DNA of 64,000 nucleotides from CAYNWT01 sp964450955 (GCA_964450955.1 CAYVFI010000008.1:62001-126000); one strand, 5' to 3'. Numbered from the stretch's first letter, positions 18,363-27,782 are shown. Program-made: numbers and translations. Notes: generated by a model not told the origin, from the letters alone.

Positions 18363-19262
18363 ATGAACGTCCGAGTTGCCGCTGTGCTGCTGTTGTGCTT
18401 TTGCTGTTCTTCTGCGTCGGGGCAGGAGGCGAAGAAAGAAGTTCGCTACGACCTGGGCCCGGATTCGAAACGGACAGAAGGCGTTCCCAAAGGAACCATC
18501 ACGCAGCATGAATGGACCAGTACTGCGGCGTTCGCTGGAACGAAGCGGCGGTATTCGGTTTATGTTCCGAAGCAGTACGATGGTTCCAAACCCGCGGCTC
18601 TGATGGTGTTTCAGGATGGACACGCTTACGGAACCGACAAAGGTGATTTTCGGGTTCCGATTGTGTTCGACAACTTGATCCATGCTGGTGACATGCCGGT
18701 CACGATTGGAGTGTTCATCGATCCGGGTACCAAGGGCGAACTGCCGAAGAAGCGGGGTTGGAAACCGCGGCCGTCGAATCGTTCGTTCGAGTACGATTCG
18801 CTGTCGCCCGCGTATTCTGAGTTGCTGTTGAAAGAGATTCTGCCGGAGGTTGAGAAGACCTATAAGCTGTCGAAGGATCCGGAGATGCGCGGCATTTGTG
18901 GAATCAGTAGCGGCGGCATTTGTGCGTTCACCGTGGCCTGGGAACGTCCGGACCAGTTTCGGAAGGTGCTAAGTCATGTTGGCAGCTTTACAAACATTCG
19001 CGGCGGCCATGTTTATCCGGCGTTGATTCGGAAGCGAAAGGACGTGTTGCCCCTCCGAGTGTTCTTGCAGGACGGCAGCAACGATTTGGACAACCAACAC
19101 GGCAATTGGCCGCTGTCGAACCAGCAAATGGCAAAAGCGCTGGCGTTTAGGAAGTATGACTACAAGTTTGTGTACGGCGACGGCGGGCACAACGGGAACC
19201 ACGGCGGGGCGATTCTGCCGGAGTCGTTGCGTTGGTTGTGGCGCGATTGGAAGTCGGAATAG
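18363..19262 (+). CDS. Secreted Fes/esterase-D-like alpha/beta hydrolase
   Basis: A 299-residue exported esterase of the 'putative esterase' family (enterochelin esterase Fes-like). A signal peptide covers residues 1-20. The nucleophile elbow is G180-I-S182-S-G184. D237 or D241 (LQDGSNDLDN) and H276 (GDGGHNGNHGG) are likely to complete the triad. The conserved MVFQDGHAY block (81-89) helps form the oxyanion hole. In planctomycetes such proteins are usually annotated as sugar-ester or xylan esterases; the substrate here is unknown. Confidence 0.9.
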   Translation: MNVRVAAVLLLCFCCSSASGQEAKKEVRYDLGPDSKRTEGVPKGTITQHEWTSTAAFAGTKRRYSVYVPKQYDGSKPAALMVFQDGHAYGTDKGDFRVPIVFDNLIHAGDMPVTIGVFIDPGTKGELPKKRGWKPRPSNRSFEYDSLSPAYSELLLKEILPEVEKTYKLSKDPEMRGICGISSGGICAFTVAWERPDQFRKVLSHVGSFTNIRGGHVYPALIRKRKDVLPLRVFLQDGSNDLDNQHGNWPLSNQQMAKALAFRKYDYKFVYGDGGHNGNHGGAILPESLRWLWRDWKSE

Positions 19263-19408
19263 GTTGCGGCGTTTTAAGACGCGCGGGCCCGTTTGAGTGC
19301 GGTCGTGCGATCTGAATGCGCAGTATTCGGCGACCATCGGTCCTCGACGCTGCCCTGCGCGCGGTTTATCATCCCGCGTTCATCTTTTGAAGTTGGGACG
19401 AGGCGCAA

Positions 19409-20455
19409 ATGGGAATCGGGGAAATCGCAGGTCTGTCGGCCGCGATGCTGTGGGCATTTTCCAGCCTGCTGTACGCCGAGACCAAACTCACCGCGTGGGG
19501 AATGAACTTCTCCAAGATCGCCATCGCCGTTGTGATTTTGTTTGTTCAGATCGTGATGCTTGCTGTCTGGAACGAGACTGCGGTTCTTACTGCGACACGC
19601 GCGGACTGGAAGTGGCTGGGCCTCAGCGGGCTGATTGGCCTGACCATTGGTGACACGTTCTACTTCCGCAGCCTGCAAATTCTGGGCGCGAGGCGGTGTT
19701 TGATTGTCACGACAACCGCGCCAGTGTTTGCGGCGCTACTTGGCTGGTTGTGGCTTGGTGAAGTGCTGATCTGGTTGAGCGTGGTCGGAATCGCAATGAC
19801 GCTGGCGGGCATCATGTGGGTGATTCTGGACGGCGATGGGAAGAACGAGGAACCAGGATACTACCCGGGCTCACAGCGGGTTGGGATTGCTTACGGTGTT
19901 GCTTCGTCTCTTTGTCAGGCGGTTGGTCTGGCGACTTCAAAGGTTGGAATGGAGACGATCGGCCCATTGGAAGGAACATTCATCCGCATGTTTCTGGGCG
20001 GCTTGTTCGCCTTGTGTGTCGTTGCAGGTAAGAGGCAGTTGACGGCGACTATCTCGCAGGTTGCCAGGGCCGAGGTGCTGAGGAAATTCCTGCCTGCTGT
20101 TGTGTGTGGGACCTGGCTGGGTGTTTGGTTTAGCCAAATCGCTGCCAAAGAAACCGAAGTTGGCATCGCGCAGACTTTGTTGGCAACATGTCCGCTGTTT
20201 GCTATTCCCATGGTTCGTATGAAGTACGGAACCAAAATTACGCCGGCGGCGGTGGTTGGTTCAATCGTGGCTGTGGTCGGTATCTGCCTGATTGTCTTGC
20301 CCGATCGAACAGATCCATCGAAGCAGGAAGATGCCCAGCCAGCAGCCAGTCATGTACGCTGGGAAGTCCCACCAGCTAAACGAACTGCCCAGCACAAGTC
20401 GGCCGGGCAGGGTGCTGCGGATGGCCTGCAGCCAGGCGGGTTTCCACAACTGTGA
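19409..20455 (+). CDS. EamA-family (DMT) transporter
   Basis: A 348-residue permease with two EamA repeats (about 3-140 and 160-295), each of about five helices, of the drug/metabolite transporter type. The substrate cannot be told from sequence. The transporter fold ends at about residue 297 (GICLIVLPD). The remaining polar tail of about 50 residues is non-conserved, and its coding sequence lies entirely opposite the C-terminal part of a DUF2809 gene (195-bp convergent overlap from 20261). The tail probably arose by loss of an earlier stop codon. Confidence 0.9.
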   Translation: MGIGEIAGLSAAMLWAFSSLLYAETKLTAWGMNFSKIAIAVVILFVQIVMLAVWNETAVLTATRADWKWLGLSGLIGLTIGDTFYFRSLQILGARRCLIVTTTAPVFAALLGWLWLGEVLIWLSVVGIAMTLAGIMWVILDGDGKNEEPGYYPGSQRVGIAYGVASSLCQAVGLATSKVGMETIGPLEGTFIRMFLGGLFALCVVAGKRQLTATISQVARAEVLRKFLPAVVCGTWLGVWFSQIAAKETEVGIAQTLLATCPLFAIPMVRMKYGTKITPAAVVGSIVAVVGICLIVLPDRTDPSKQEDAQPAASHVRWEVPPAKRTAQHKSAGQGAADGLQPGGFPQL

Positions 20456-20701
20456 GAACTCAACCAGGCAGGTTCCGGCGAATACTGCCAACGCGATTCT
20501 GTTGATGGCCGAACGGCGCGGAACCACTACGAACGCGATTAGCATAAACAGCAGTTCGTAAGCGACGCTGGCTGGTCCCCGGTTATTGACCCAATCGCTG
20601 CCGGGACCGCGGTAATACTTACAGCTGAGGCCAATTACGATGACCAGCGGAATGCAAACGGCTGCCGCGAAACGTGGTTTGTTGTCCTGGCGTTGGTTCA
20701 T
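20261..20701 (-). CDS. DUF2809-family membrane protein
   Basis: A 146-residue small membrane protein with four hydrophobic helices. The signature EFSQLWKPAWLQAIR is followed by LVLGSSFSWWDFPAYMTGC, which matches the conserved core of DUF2809. ATG 20701 fits the family N terminus better than TTG 20749, although neither has a good ribosome site. The last 195 bp are antisense to the tail of the EamA gene. Function is unknown. Confidence 0.75.
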   Translation of the reverse strand: MNQRQDNKPRFAAAVCIPLVIVIGLSCKYYRGPGSDWVNNRGPASVAYELLFMLIAFVVVPRRSAINRIALAVFAGTCLVEFSQLWKPAWLQAIRSTLPGRLVLGSSFSWWDFPAYMTGCWLGIFLLRWICSIGQDNQADTDHSHD

Positions 20702-20750
20702 GACGAGTGTTGCCAGTGGTCCCGGGGAGTGTCTCTTTTTTTGCAACACG

Positions 20751-20792
20751 AAAAAAGCCGGCTATCCATACGGGAGAGTTTGGATAGCCGGC
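20751..20792 (-). terminator. Intrinsic terminator of the first YHS-like gene
   Basis: GCCGGCTATCCA (20757-20768) and TGGATAGCCGGC (20781-20792) form a perfect 12-bp stem with a 12-nt loop. Read on the minus strand, TTTTTT follows directly. It lies 68 bp after the stop of the YHS-like gene at 20860. A GCCGTGGGTCGGC element (20795-20807) just beside it recurs beside the terminator of the paralogous gene. Confidence 0.9.
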
Positions 20793-20859
20793 GTGCCGTG
20801 GGTCGGCTTGAATCATTGGCCCTGCGAGAGTTAGTGTTCTCGCGAGACCAGGTTGTGTG

Positions 20860-22524
20860 CTACCTGCGAAACCGACTTGCGTAGACTTCGGGGTCAGCGT
20901 CGAATGCTTCCATCGAAGCTGCTGTGGTAAACAGGTACAGTTGGTCCTGATACCATCGGCAGAAGTCGAGGCGTCCTGAACGCTGTTCGTTGGAATGCAC
21001 CAACAACACGACATCCATTCCGTTGGCCATTGGTGCGTAGCGTTCTGGGTTCTGCATGAAACGCAGTCGTGCATGCGGAGTTGAGAAGTAGTAGGTTCGG
21101 TCACCGTGGATGGCGAACAGCTGTGGTTTTGAATCCAGTAGCACTCGGTTGTCTCTCAGGCCGACAGGGCAGAATCCTTTGAACCCACTAAGTTCGCCGC
21201 GGGCGGCGATCAAAGCCTTACGCTGTTGTCGCGTCATTCTAAGAGCCGCCGCGACGTTTGTGGGCAGGCCTTGCAGCTGAGCGGGAGTGTGGATTTGAGG
21301 CTGAGTGGGAACGGCCGGTCGTTGGGAGATTTCGCGACGGCTGGATACTGCTCGAGCCGGGACGGCGTTGCGGAGAGTTGGCAGGGGCCTTGGTTGGCCG
21401 CTGTGTTGTGCCGCAGGCTGTGGATAACTCGGCCTTGGTACTGAAAGGTTCAAAGGGCTGCCGCTACCGGTTGTGTTTGTTTGCGGCTGGAAGTTGTCAG
21501 GAGCCGGCAGTGTGGGAGCTTGATTGAATTGATCCAGTTGCCACGGCGAACGTGACTTGGGCTGTTGTTGTCGTGGTTCGTAGCGCTGGGGCTGCTGAGG
21601 TTGTTCGTACAGCGGGGTTTCGGATCGCGGATTGCCGTACTGAAATTGTTCAGACTGTTGCCACTGCTGACTTTGGGGCTCGAATCGTTGTGGTTCTGGC
21701 TGTTGATATTCCTGTTGCCCGTATTGTTGTTCGTCGGGGGTCGTCAGATCCCAGTCGAAGTCTTGTGGCATCCAGTCAGAAGTTTGCGTCTGTCGGTTAT
21801 CCGGCCAGTAGATTGGTTTGAGTCCGCGTCGGAACTTACCAACCGGCCGCGCGGGTTTTGGGGTTGGGTATTTTGGTGTTTTTGTCGTCTTCACCGTAGC
21901 TGGCTGTGGTGTATAGGTCCTTGTGCGTCCCGCCCAATTCTTTGACTGTGCGGTCGCCGAAGACGGCTGTTGCGACGCGCCCCGCCAGCGAGCTCGATCT
22001 CTGAGACGCTGTTCGGCGGACACTGTTTGCACTTTGAAATCGCGGGGCTCCTGGATTGGAATCGCTGATCCAGGAGTTGCTGCCAGCAGGCCAGGCTGGA
22101 CTGGTTGCGATGCAGCCGGACTTGATACCGGGGTCGGTTCAATTTCATTCAGACGCAAAGGGTCGGCATCGGCGGTTCCCGGTTGATCCGTGAAGGGGTT
22201 CTCCAGTTCGAACTGGCCGGTTGTGTAGTTAGCCGGGGTCGATGCAGATGGAGTCGCGACCGTTAGTGGAGCCAGTTGTGCAGCAGCCGGTGTTGCGGCG
22301 GTTTGTTCTGCAAACAGGTCGTCAAACCGGTGCACCAGGTTCTTGCTGGCTTTGCGGACTGCCCGCTTCGGTGTTGTTGTTCGCGACGTTTGTTGTTTCG
22401 TTCGAGACGAGATGGGGCCGCGAGCCCTGATGGGTCGTCGCGTCGACGTGAGTTCCTGACCCACAACGACTGTCAGGCCTCCAAAGAGAACCAGTCCGGC
22501 GAGGCAGTACTTTGTGATTGGCAT
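20860..22524 (-). CDS. Exported Gln/Pro-rich protein with C-terminal YHS-like domains
   Basis: A 554-residue protein with a signal peptide (about 1-22), a basic Thr/Arg stretch, and a long low-complexity Pro/Gln/Ser region (about 75-400). At the C terminus (about 440-554) are two YHS-like modules. The first has GFCPVGLRDNRVLL, then TYYFSTPHARLRF, then NPERYAP; the second has LDFCRWYQDQLYLFTTAAS, then DPEVYASRF. YHS folds often bind metal in partner enzymes; here only one Cys of a classic metal site is evident. Its paralogue lies immediately upstream on the same strand. The role is probably periplasmic and is unknown. Confidence 0.85.
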   Translation of the reverse strand: MPITKYCLAGLVLFGGLTVVVGQELTSTRRPIRARGPISSRTKQQTSRTTTPKRAVRKASKNLVHRFDDLFAEQTAATPAAAQLAPLTVATPSASTPANYTTGQFELENPFTDQPGTADADPLRLNEIEPTPVSSPAASQPVQPGLLAATPGSAIPIQEPRDFKVQTVSAEQRLRDRARWRGASQQPSSATAQSKNWAGRTRTYTPQPATVKTTKTPKYPTPKPARPVGKFRRGLKPIYWPDNRQTQTSDWMPQDFDWDLTTPDEQQYGQQEYQQPEPQRFEPQSQQWQQSEQFQYGNPRSETPLYEQPQQPQRYEPRQQQPKSRSPWQLDQFNQAPTLPAPDNFQPQTNTTGSGSPLNLSVPRPSYPQPAAQHSGQPRPLPTLRNAVPARAVSSRREISQRPAVPTQPQIHTPAQLQGLPTNVAAALRMTRQQRKALIAARGELSGFKGFCPVGLRDNRVLLDSKPQLFAIHGDRTYYFSTPHARLRFMQNPERYAPMANGMDVVLLVHSNEQRSGRLDFCRWYQDQLYLFTTAASMEAFDADPEVYASRFRR

Positions 22525-22552
22525 GTCGATACGTCCGCAGTAATCCTGGAAG

Positions 22553-22591
22553 AAAAAGGCCGGCCACCCTGAGGAGAGGAAGTGGCCGGCC
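22553..22591 (-). terminator. Intrinsic terminator of the second YHS-like gene
   Basis: GGCCGGCCAC (22558-22567) and GTGGCCGGCC (22582-22591) form a perfect 10-bp stem with a 14-nt loop. On the minus strand a TTTTT run follows. It ends the 22694-24967 gene and lies only 29 bp before the start of its paralogue, so the two are transcribed separately. The same GCCGTGGGTCGGC element (about 22593-22605) flanks it. Confidence 0.88.
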
Positions 22592-22693
22592 AGCCGTGGG
22601 TCGGCCCAGCTTGTTGTGCTGTCGCACGTTTCGTTTCAGATTCGGCAGAGAACCAGGTCGGTTAAGCCAGTATCTGGTTTGGTTTTGCAACTG

Positions 22694-24967
22694 TCAGCGA
22701 ACGTACATTGCCGGGTTCGCCTTGAACGCCTGAAGTGCTTTGGCTGACGTGAAGAGAAACAGTCGGTTTCGGTACCAGGCCGCGAAGTCCAGTCTGCCCT
22801 GAAGCTCTTCGCCGGTGTGAGTCATCAGAACCACATCGCGACCTTCGCCAGCCGGAACGTATCGACGTGGGTTCGCGACAAACTTCGCCAGGGAATTCGC
22901 TGACGAGAAGTAGTAGGTTCGACTGCCATAGCTGGAATAAAACTCGAGGCTGGAATCCTTTAGTTGTCGGTTGTCGCGTAGCTCTACGGGGCAGAACCCT
23001 TTCATGCCGACAAGGTTTGGACGTGACGCAATCAGCTGTCGTCGTTGAGTCTGCCGATCGATTGGTGGAGCGGCCGCTGTTTGTCGAGTTCGAACCGCTG
23101 GCTTAGCCGGAACCGCTTCCGGTATTTTGGTGACAGCAGGTCGTTCTGTTCGGCGCGTGGCTGGTCGAACTTCAAGTTGGCTGTGGTTAGTGACGGGAGC
23201 CGCTTGCGGTGGATCGACCGACATGGCGGACCGAGCGATCGGCATCTCAGGTGGCGGAGTCTGCTGGAGCCGCTGATGCGACAGGCCGGCAGGAACTCTG
23301 ACCACTGGCTGCGGCGTGGGCTGTGGTGCGCGACGGATGGGGTGCAGTGGAATTGGTTCGTCGTGCGAAGCGACCGCCGGTGCTTTACCGCCGCTGCGTG
23401 GTTCAGGTCGAACAGGCATCGCTGACCGGGCGGGCTGCCGTGGAGGCAAAAACTGGTCGGCGGCTGGTGCGAGCTGCTGTACCGGTTCGCGGCGTTCAGG
23501 GTTGTCTTTGAATGGATTATCCAGATCGCCATGGGCAATCGCACCGACGACAGGAGCCTGATGGATGATTGATTCGTATCGCAGAGCTTCGGCAGGCTGA
23601 GTTCGTTGTGCGACTGGTCGAGTAGCTGACTGTGAACGACCGGCCGATCCAATCGGCCGAATAGTCGGCAGTTGCGACCGCGTCGGGTTGACTCGCACGG
23701 TGGTCTGACCCGCGAGCCGTGGAAGTTTTTTTTGCGGCGGTTGGGCAGTTGGCTGAGAAACCGGACGCATATCAACAGGCCGTTGCACGACAGCTTGTTG
23801 TGTCATTGGTGTGGCAGAGTGTGTCTGCGGGAGAGTGCGAGAATCCTGCGGGGCAGCGTGGGTTTGTGTTCGTGCCCGCCACTGTTTGGCAACTTGAACT
23901 GGTTCCTGCTTCTGGACGGCAGGATAGACTGGTTTGACCAGCTTGATTGGTTCCGAAGCAGCTGATCGCGATGGCATTTTAAAATCGCGTGTCTCCACGT
24001 CCGGGGTATCGGCGGCGACTTCAAGTGGTTCTGGTGTTTGTACAACGGTGTCCGGTACGGTGATGGTCTCGTTGTCTGCGATGACAGGTTCGCTGACTTC
24101 TTCCTGGCTTGGTATCACCGGCTGGTCTGGTTCCGGAATCTCTGCGACCGTGACAGGTTCGACTGGTTCGGGAATCTCATCAGGCGTGGTGTTAGTGGCC
24201 GGTTGCGTCTGGGTGATCTCAACTTCAGGTTCGGTCACAATCACTGTGTCTGGCGTGGCCAGTGGTGGTGTTGCCAGTTCGGTGGTCGCAGGCATTGGCG
24301 CTTTGAGCGGCAATGGTGCGTTGGGTTCTTCGATAGGGTCGTTGTCAACGATAAACGTTTCGGGTTCTGGAAGTGGCACAGGTCCCGATGCAATGGGCTG
24401 GTACACATCCGACACGTCTGTGTGGAATGGATTTTGAACCCAAGGTGCGGTGCGTTCGACTTTTGTGATTGGTTGCGAAAGTCTGTTCTTCAGAATCTGT
24501 TCGAGTGTCAGGCCTGAACGCCGGCGTTTTGGGGTGATTGAAATTCCGGTGTGCGGGGTCGAAGTCGAGCCGCCAGTGATAACCGGTGCGGGGAAGCTGG
24601 GTGCAGTCCGGTGCCGCCGTACCGCGGTCGTTCGCGACGTCGGTTGCGGTGACCTTGGCACCTGTCGAGTTGCCCTTGGTATCTCGCGGTTCATGGTTGG
24701 CAACGGACGCATTGGCGTTGTTGCGTGCGTTTGCGTCGAACGTGGGCTTGCTGTTGGATCGAACCGGGGCTGTTGCTGGTAGTGGCGAACGCGTTCCGAT
24801 TCTTTCATGAACAAACGGGGGTTCGGAATGGAATCCAGCCCCAGCATTCGCCCGAAGAATCCGGGCTTGAGTGTCCCCGGCTCACGGCGCTGCTGTTGTT
24901 GGCTGTTAGCCACAGCACAAAACCCAACAATTGAGCACATACAGATAAAGACATTTGTGCGACGCAT
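22694..24967 (-). CDS. Exported Pro-rich protein with C-terminal YHS-like domains (paralogue)
   Basis: A 757-residue paralogue of the 20860 gene. A signal peptide (about 1-22, ending VANSQ) is followed by a QQQ stretch and a long Pro/Thr/Glu-rich region (about 80-640) with acidic PEP/EPV repeats. The C-terminal 115 residues align with the neighbour: GFCPVELRDNRQLKD, TYYFSSANSLAKF, NPRRYVP, then LDFAAWYRNRLFLFTSAKA. The conserved ends and divergent middles suggest that a YHS-like head is presented on a flexible stalk. Divergent promoters for this gene and sppA must lie in the 255-bp gap to 25222. Confidence 0.85.
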   Translation of the reverse strand: MRRTNVFICMCSIVGFCAVANSQQQQRREPGTLKPGFFGRMLGLDSIPNPRLFMKESERVRHYQQQPRFDPTASPRSTQTHATTPMRPLPTMNREIPRATRQVPRSPQPTSRTTAVRRHRTAPSFPAPVITGGSTSTPHTGISITPKRRRSGLTLEQILKNRLSQPITKVERTAPWVQNPFHTDVSDVYQPIASGPVPLPEPETFIVDNDPIEEPNAPLPLKAPMPATTELATPPLATPDTVIVTEPEVEITQTQPATNTTPDEIPEPVEPVTVAEIPEPDQPVIPSQEEVSEPVIADNETITVPDTVVQTPEPLEVAADTPDVETRDFKMPSRSAASEPIKLVKPVYPAVQKQEPVQVAKQWRARTQTHAAPQDSRTLPQTHSATPMTQQAVVQRPVDMRPVSQPTAQPPQKKLPRLAGQTTVRVNPTRSQLPTIRPIGSAGRSQSATRPVAQRTQPAEALRYESIIHQAPVVGAIAHGDLDNPFKDNPERREPVQQLAPAADQFLPPRQPARSAMPVRPEPRSGGKAPAVASHDEPIPLHPIRRAPQPTPQPVVRVPAGLSHQRLQQTPPPEMPIARSAMSVDPPQAAPVTNHSQLEVRPATRRTERPAVTKIPEAVPAKPAVRTRQTAAAPPIDRQTQRRQLIASRPNLVGMKGFCPVELRDNRQLKDSSLEFYSSYGSRTYYFSSANSLAKFVANPRRYVPAGEGRDVVLMTHTGEELQGRLDFAAWYRNRLFLFTSAKALQAFKANPAMYVR

Positions 24968-25222
24968 GATCCGCCTCTCTCAGGCACTTCGCTTAGCTTC
25001 TAAGCTCGCTGCAAACGCGAAGTGCTCGGATAGCTTGTGTAATCGTTCCAATGGGAACTATCGACGGGTGACGGATGCGGGTTTGTATCGCGTCGTGGCC
25101 TTTTCGTTCGTTCCAACGGATGCGATGCTTATGACAGGCAGAACCGGAACATGTCGAAACGTTGACTCAGCTTTCCCCGTTTGCCATCCACTCCGTTTTC
25201 ATTCAGCGATCTGGCACAGCTA

Positions 25223-26251
25223 ATGGCAAAAACCACCGAACTTCCCGCCGGCACTCAACGACTTGTCATCGAACACACCACATCGCGAGGCAAAAGCTGG
25301 CTGGTCTGGCTTTTGGTCATCGCGTTGCTGCTATCACTGGGATGGAACGCGTGGCTGTACAGCAGCAACCGCCGGTACTACGGAAAGCTCACGCCGCCGA
25401 CAGAGTTGTTCCATTCGGGTGATCAAACAGCAACAGAACGCATCGCGCTGTTACGAATTAGCGGAACCATATCGCCACCGTTCACCGGTCGGTTGCTTAG
25501 GCAAATCAAGAAGGCTCACGAAGACGACAACGTGAAGGGAGCCATTCTGGTTGTCGACAGTCCCGGCGGTTTCGTGGCGGACAGTCATCAGATCTATCAC
25601 AAGCTGCAGGCGCTTGCGGCAGACAAACCGGTCTACGTTTCGTTTAAACGCATTGCGGCCAGCGGTGGTTACTACATCGCCATGGGAGCCGGCACGAAGG
25701 CAAAGATATTTGCCGAACCGACAACGTGGACCGGTTCCATTGGTGTCATCATTCCTCGCTACAACCTGTCAGCGATCGCAAAGGAATATGGAGTCGCCGT
25801 CGAACCGCTCACCACCGGCAAATACAAAGACACGATGAGCCCCTTTCGTGATATGCGTGAGGATGAGAAAGAACTGTGGGGCGAGATCATCGGTGACGCT
25901 TTTGACCGGTTTGTCGGAGTCATCGCCGACAACCGACCGACATTGGATCGTGAGAAGCTAAAGGAACTCGCGACCGGGCAGATATTCACAGCAAACCAGG
26001 CCAAGGCGAATGGACTGGTTGACGAGATCGGGTTCCTGGAAGACGTGGTAGATTCGCTGAAATCAGAAATCGGCCTGACCGAAGCCCGCGTTGTTTCGTA
26101 CTACACTCCGCCCAGCATTCTTGAGACAGTTACCGGTTACACAAAAGCGGAAGCCCATCCGCTGAACCGACTCATGGACGCTTCGGTGCCTCGCGCGATG
26201 TACTTGTTTTCGTGGAAGCCAATTCCGGACGAATATGTTCGGGACGAGTAG
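25223..26251 (+). CDS. sppA: Signal peptide peptidase SppA (S49 family)
   Basis: A 342-residue short-form SppA, the membrane serine protease that degrades cleaved signal peptides. One transmembrane helix (about 26-46) anchors it. The protease domain has VVDSPGG (about 111-116), the nucleophile S147 in KRIAASGGYY and the general-base lysine K200 in TTGKYKD; B. subtilis SppA uses Ser147/Lys199, in the same arrangement. ATG 25223 is preferred to TTG 25181, although no clear ribosome site is present for either. It is transcribed divergently from the YHS-like genes. Confidence 0.94.
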   Translation: MAKTTELPAGTQRLVIEHTTSRGKSWLVWLLVIALLLSLGWNAWLYSSNRRYYGKLTPPTELFHSGDQTATERIALLRISGTISPPFTGRLLRQIKKAHEDDNVKGAILVVDSPGGFVADSHQIYHKLQALAADKPVYVSFKRIAASGGYYIAMGAGTKAKIFAEPTTWTGSIGVIIPRYNLSAIAKEYGVAVEPLTTGKYKDTMSPFRDMREDEKELWGEIIGDAFDRFVGVIADNRPTLDREKLKELATGQIFTANQAKANGLVDEIGFLEDVVDSLKSEIGLTEARVVSYYTPPSILETVTGYTKAEAHPLNRLMDASVPRAMYLFSWKPIPDEYVRDE

Positions 26252-26405
26252 AAAACGGCGTCGTCCTGAACGGACGGTCTTGAAACTTTCCTTCGCAGGT
26301 TGAATGTGGACGTTACTTAAGAGATCGCGCCGCTGGCGCTTGCGGCTTATTAAGCTCAGCGATCAAATCTAACGCAACTTCCGGTTTTTCGAGCCGCTTT
26401 GTTTC

Positions 26406-27206
26406 ATGATCCACCAACTGCAATCCATCGACGATTCTCGACTGGACATCTTTCGCGACCTGCGCGGTAATAATCAGGCGACTCAGCAAGGGCTGTTTGT
26501 TGCTGAAGGTCCGACCGTCGCTCGGCGACTATTTGCCAGTGATTACGATGTGCATTCGATCGTCTTAAACGATGCCAAGTGGAACAGTCTTCAGGACGAA
26601 TTGCCTGACGGTGTTGATGTCTATCGGGTCTCCAACGCCATGGCCAGCGAGTTGGTTGGCTACAGCTTCCACGCGGGAGTCCTGGCGGCCGGCATTCGCG
26701 GGCCCAGCCCCAGCCTGGAAATGGTTTGCGAAACGGCCGTCGCGACCGGTGAAGAAATTCTGCTGGTTGTGGCCGACAACGTGATTGATCGCCAGAACGT
26801 GGGCGGGATGATTCGAGTTGCTTCGGCGTTTGGAGCGACTGCGGTCGTGTTCGGTCCGCACTGTTCAGACCCGTTCTCACGGCGTTCGCTAAGAGTCTCA
26901 ATGGGGAACGGTTTGTATCTCCCCATTTGCCAACCGTCCGACCTTCAAGCAGAGTTGCTTACCGTTGCCAACCGGTTCGACATCCGACTATTCGGCACAG
27001 TGCTGGATGCGAACGCAACTCCGCTGCCTGAGGTCGCACGACCGCCACACAGAGCGATCATGTTTGGCAACGAGAGCCACGGTCTGTCTGAAGACTGGCT
27101 GGCTCGCTGCGACGAACGAATCACGATTCCCATGCAGGGCGGAACCGATTCACTTAACGTCGCTTTCGCAGCCGGTATCTTCCTATATGAGTTCACTCGA
27201 CAGTAA
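26406..27206 (+). CDS. SpoU/TrmH-family RNA 2'-O-methyltransferase
   Basis: A 266-residue SPOUT methyltransferase predicted to methylate a ribose 2'-OH of tRNA or rRNA using SAM. An N-terminal RNA-binding substrate domain (about 20-95) precedes the knotted catalytic domain. Motif 1 is QNVGGMIRVASAFGA (about 129-143), motif 2 is IMFGNESHGLS, and motif 3 is IPMQGGTDSLNVAFAAGI. The target cannot be told from sequence. It converges with the sigma-factor gene, leaving only 15 bp between the stops. Confidence 0.93.
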   Translation: MIHQLQSIDDSRLDIFRDLRGNNQATQQGLFVAEGPTVARRLFASDYDVHSIVLNDAKWNSLQDELPDGVDVYRVSNAMASELVGYSFHAGVLAAGIRGPSPSLEMVCETAVATGEEILLVVADNVIDRQNVGGMIRVASAFGATAVVFGPHCSDPFSRRSLRVSMGNGLYLPICQPSDLQAELLTVANRFDIRLFGTVLDANATPLPEVARPPHRAIMFGNESHGLSEDWLARCDERITIPMQGGTDSLNVAFAAGIFLYEFTRQ

Positions 27207-27221
27207 GAACAGACGCCTGGT

Positions 27222-27782
27222 CTACGACAAGAACTCGCGCAGCTTCTCTTTGAGTTCAGCCCGGGCGCGGTGGATGCGGCTGCGGACTGTTCCGATGGGG
27301 CAGCCGACGATCTCAGCGATCTCGTCGTACTTGAGGCCTTCCATTTCTTTCAGCGTCAGGACGACGCGGTATTCGTCGCCCAATGAATTCAGCGCGGCCA
27401 GGACTTTGTTTTGCTGTTCGGTCTGATCCATCCGGTGCGATGGATCCGGCGCCGCGTTGTCGGTGACGTCGTGGCCCTGTTCCTGTTTGGCAGTTAAAGA
27501 AATGTCTTTGCTGCTTTTGCGCCGCAGCTTACTAAGTCCGGCGTTCATCGCGATGCGAAACAGCCAGCTGAAGAACTGCGAATCGCCGCGGAACGAATCC
27601 AGTTTTTGGTACGCCTGCAGGAACGCGTCCTGAGCCGCATCGCTGGCATCTTCGCGCGTCTTGACCACTCGCAGCAGGCTGTTGAACAGGCGGTCCTGGT
27701 AACGCAGCACCAATTCGCCATAGGCGTCGGTCTGCCCATTGAGCGTCTGCTGAATTAATTCCTGATCGGTGCGACTCACCAA
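27222..27782 (-). CDS. ECF-type RNA polymerase sigma factor
   Basis: A 186-residue sigma-70 family extracytoplasmic-function factor. Sigma region 2 (about 20-88) carries the core-binding helix DASDAAQDAFLQAYQKL and the -10-binding FFSWLFRIAMN. Sigma region 4 (about 128-182) has YDEIAEIVGCPIGTVRSRIH, the helix-turn-helix for the -35 element. The start is TTG 27780 or GTG 27777, without a strong ribosome site. No anti-sigma gene is adjacent, since the downstream neighbour is convergent. Its own promoter would lie near the tandem-repeat region. Confidence 0.94.
   Translation of the reverse strand: MVSRTDQELIQQTLNGQTDAYGELVLRYQDRLFNSLLRVVKTREDASDAAQDAFLQAYQKLDSFRGDSQFFSWLFRIAMNAGLSKLRRKSSKDISLTAKQEQGHDVTDNAAPDPSHRMDQTEQQNKVLAALNSLGDEYRVVLTLKEMEGLKYDEIAEIVGCPIGTVRSRIHRARAELKEKLREFLS

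Noticed and set aside
23032..23775. A 247-codon minus-strand frame
   Set aside because: It is an alternate frame inside the low-complexity region of the YHS-like gene, where Pro/Arg/Ser-rich shadows are expected.
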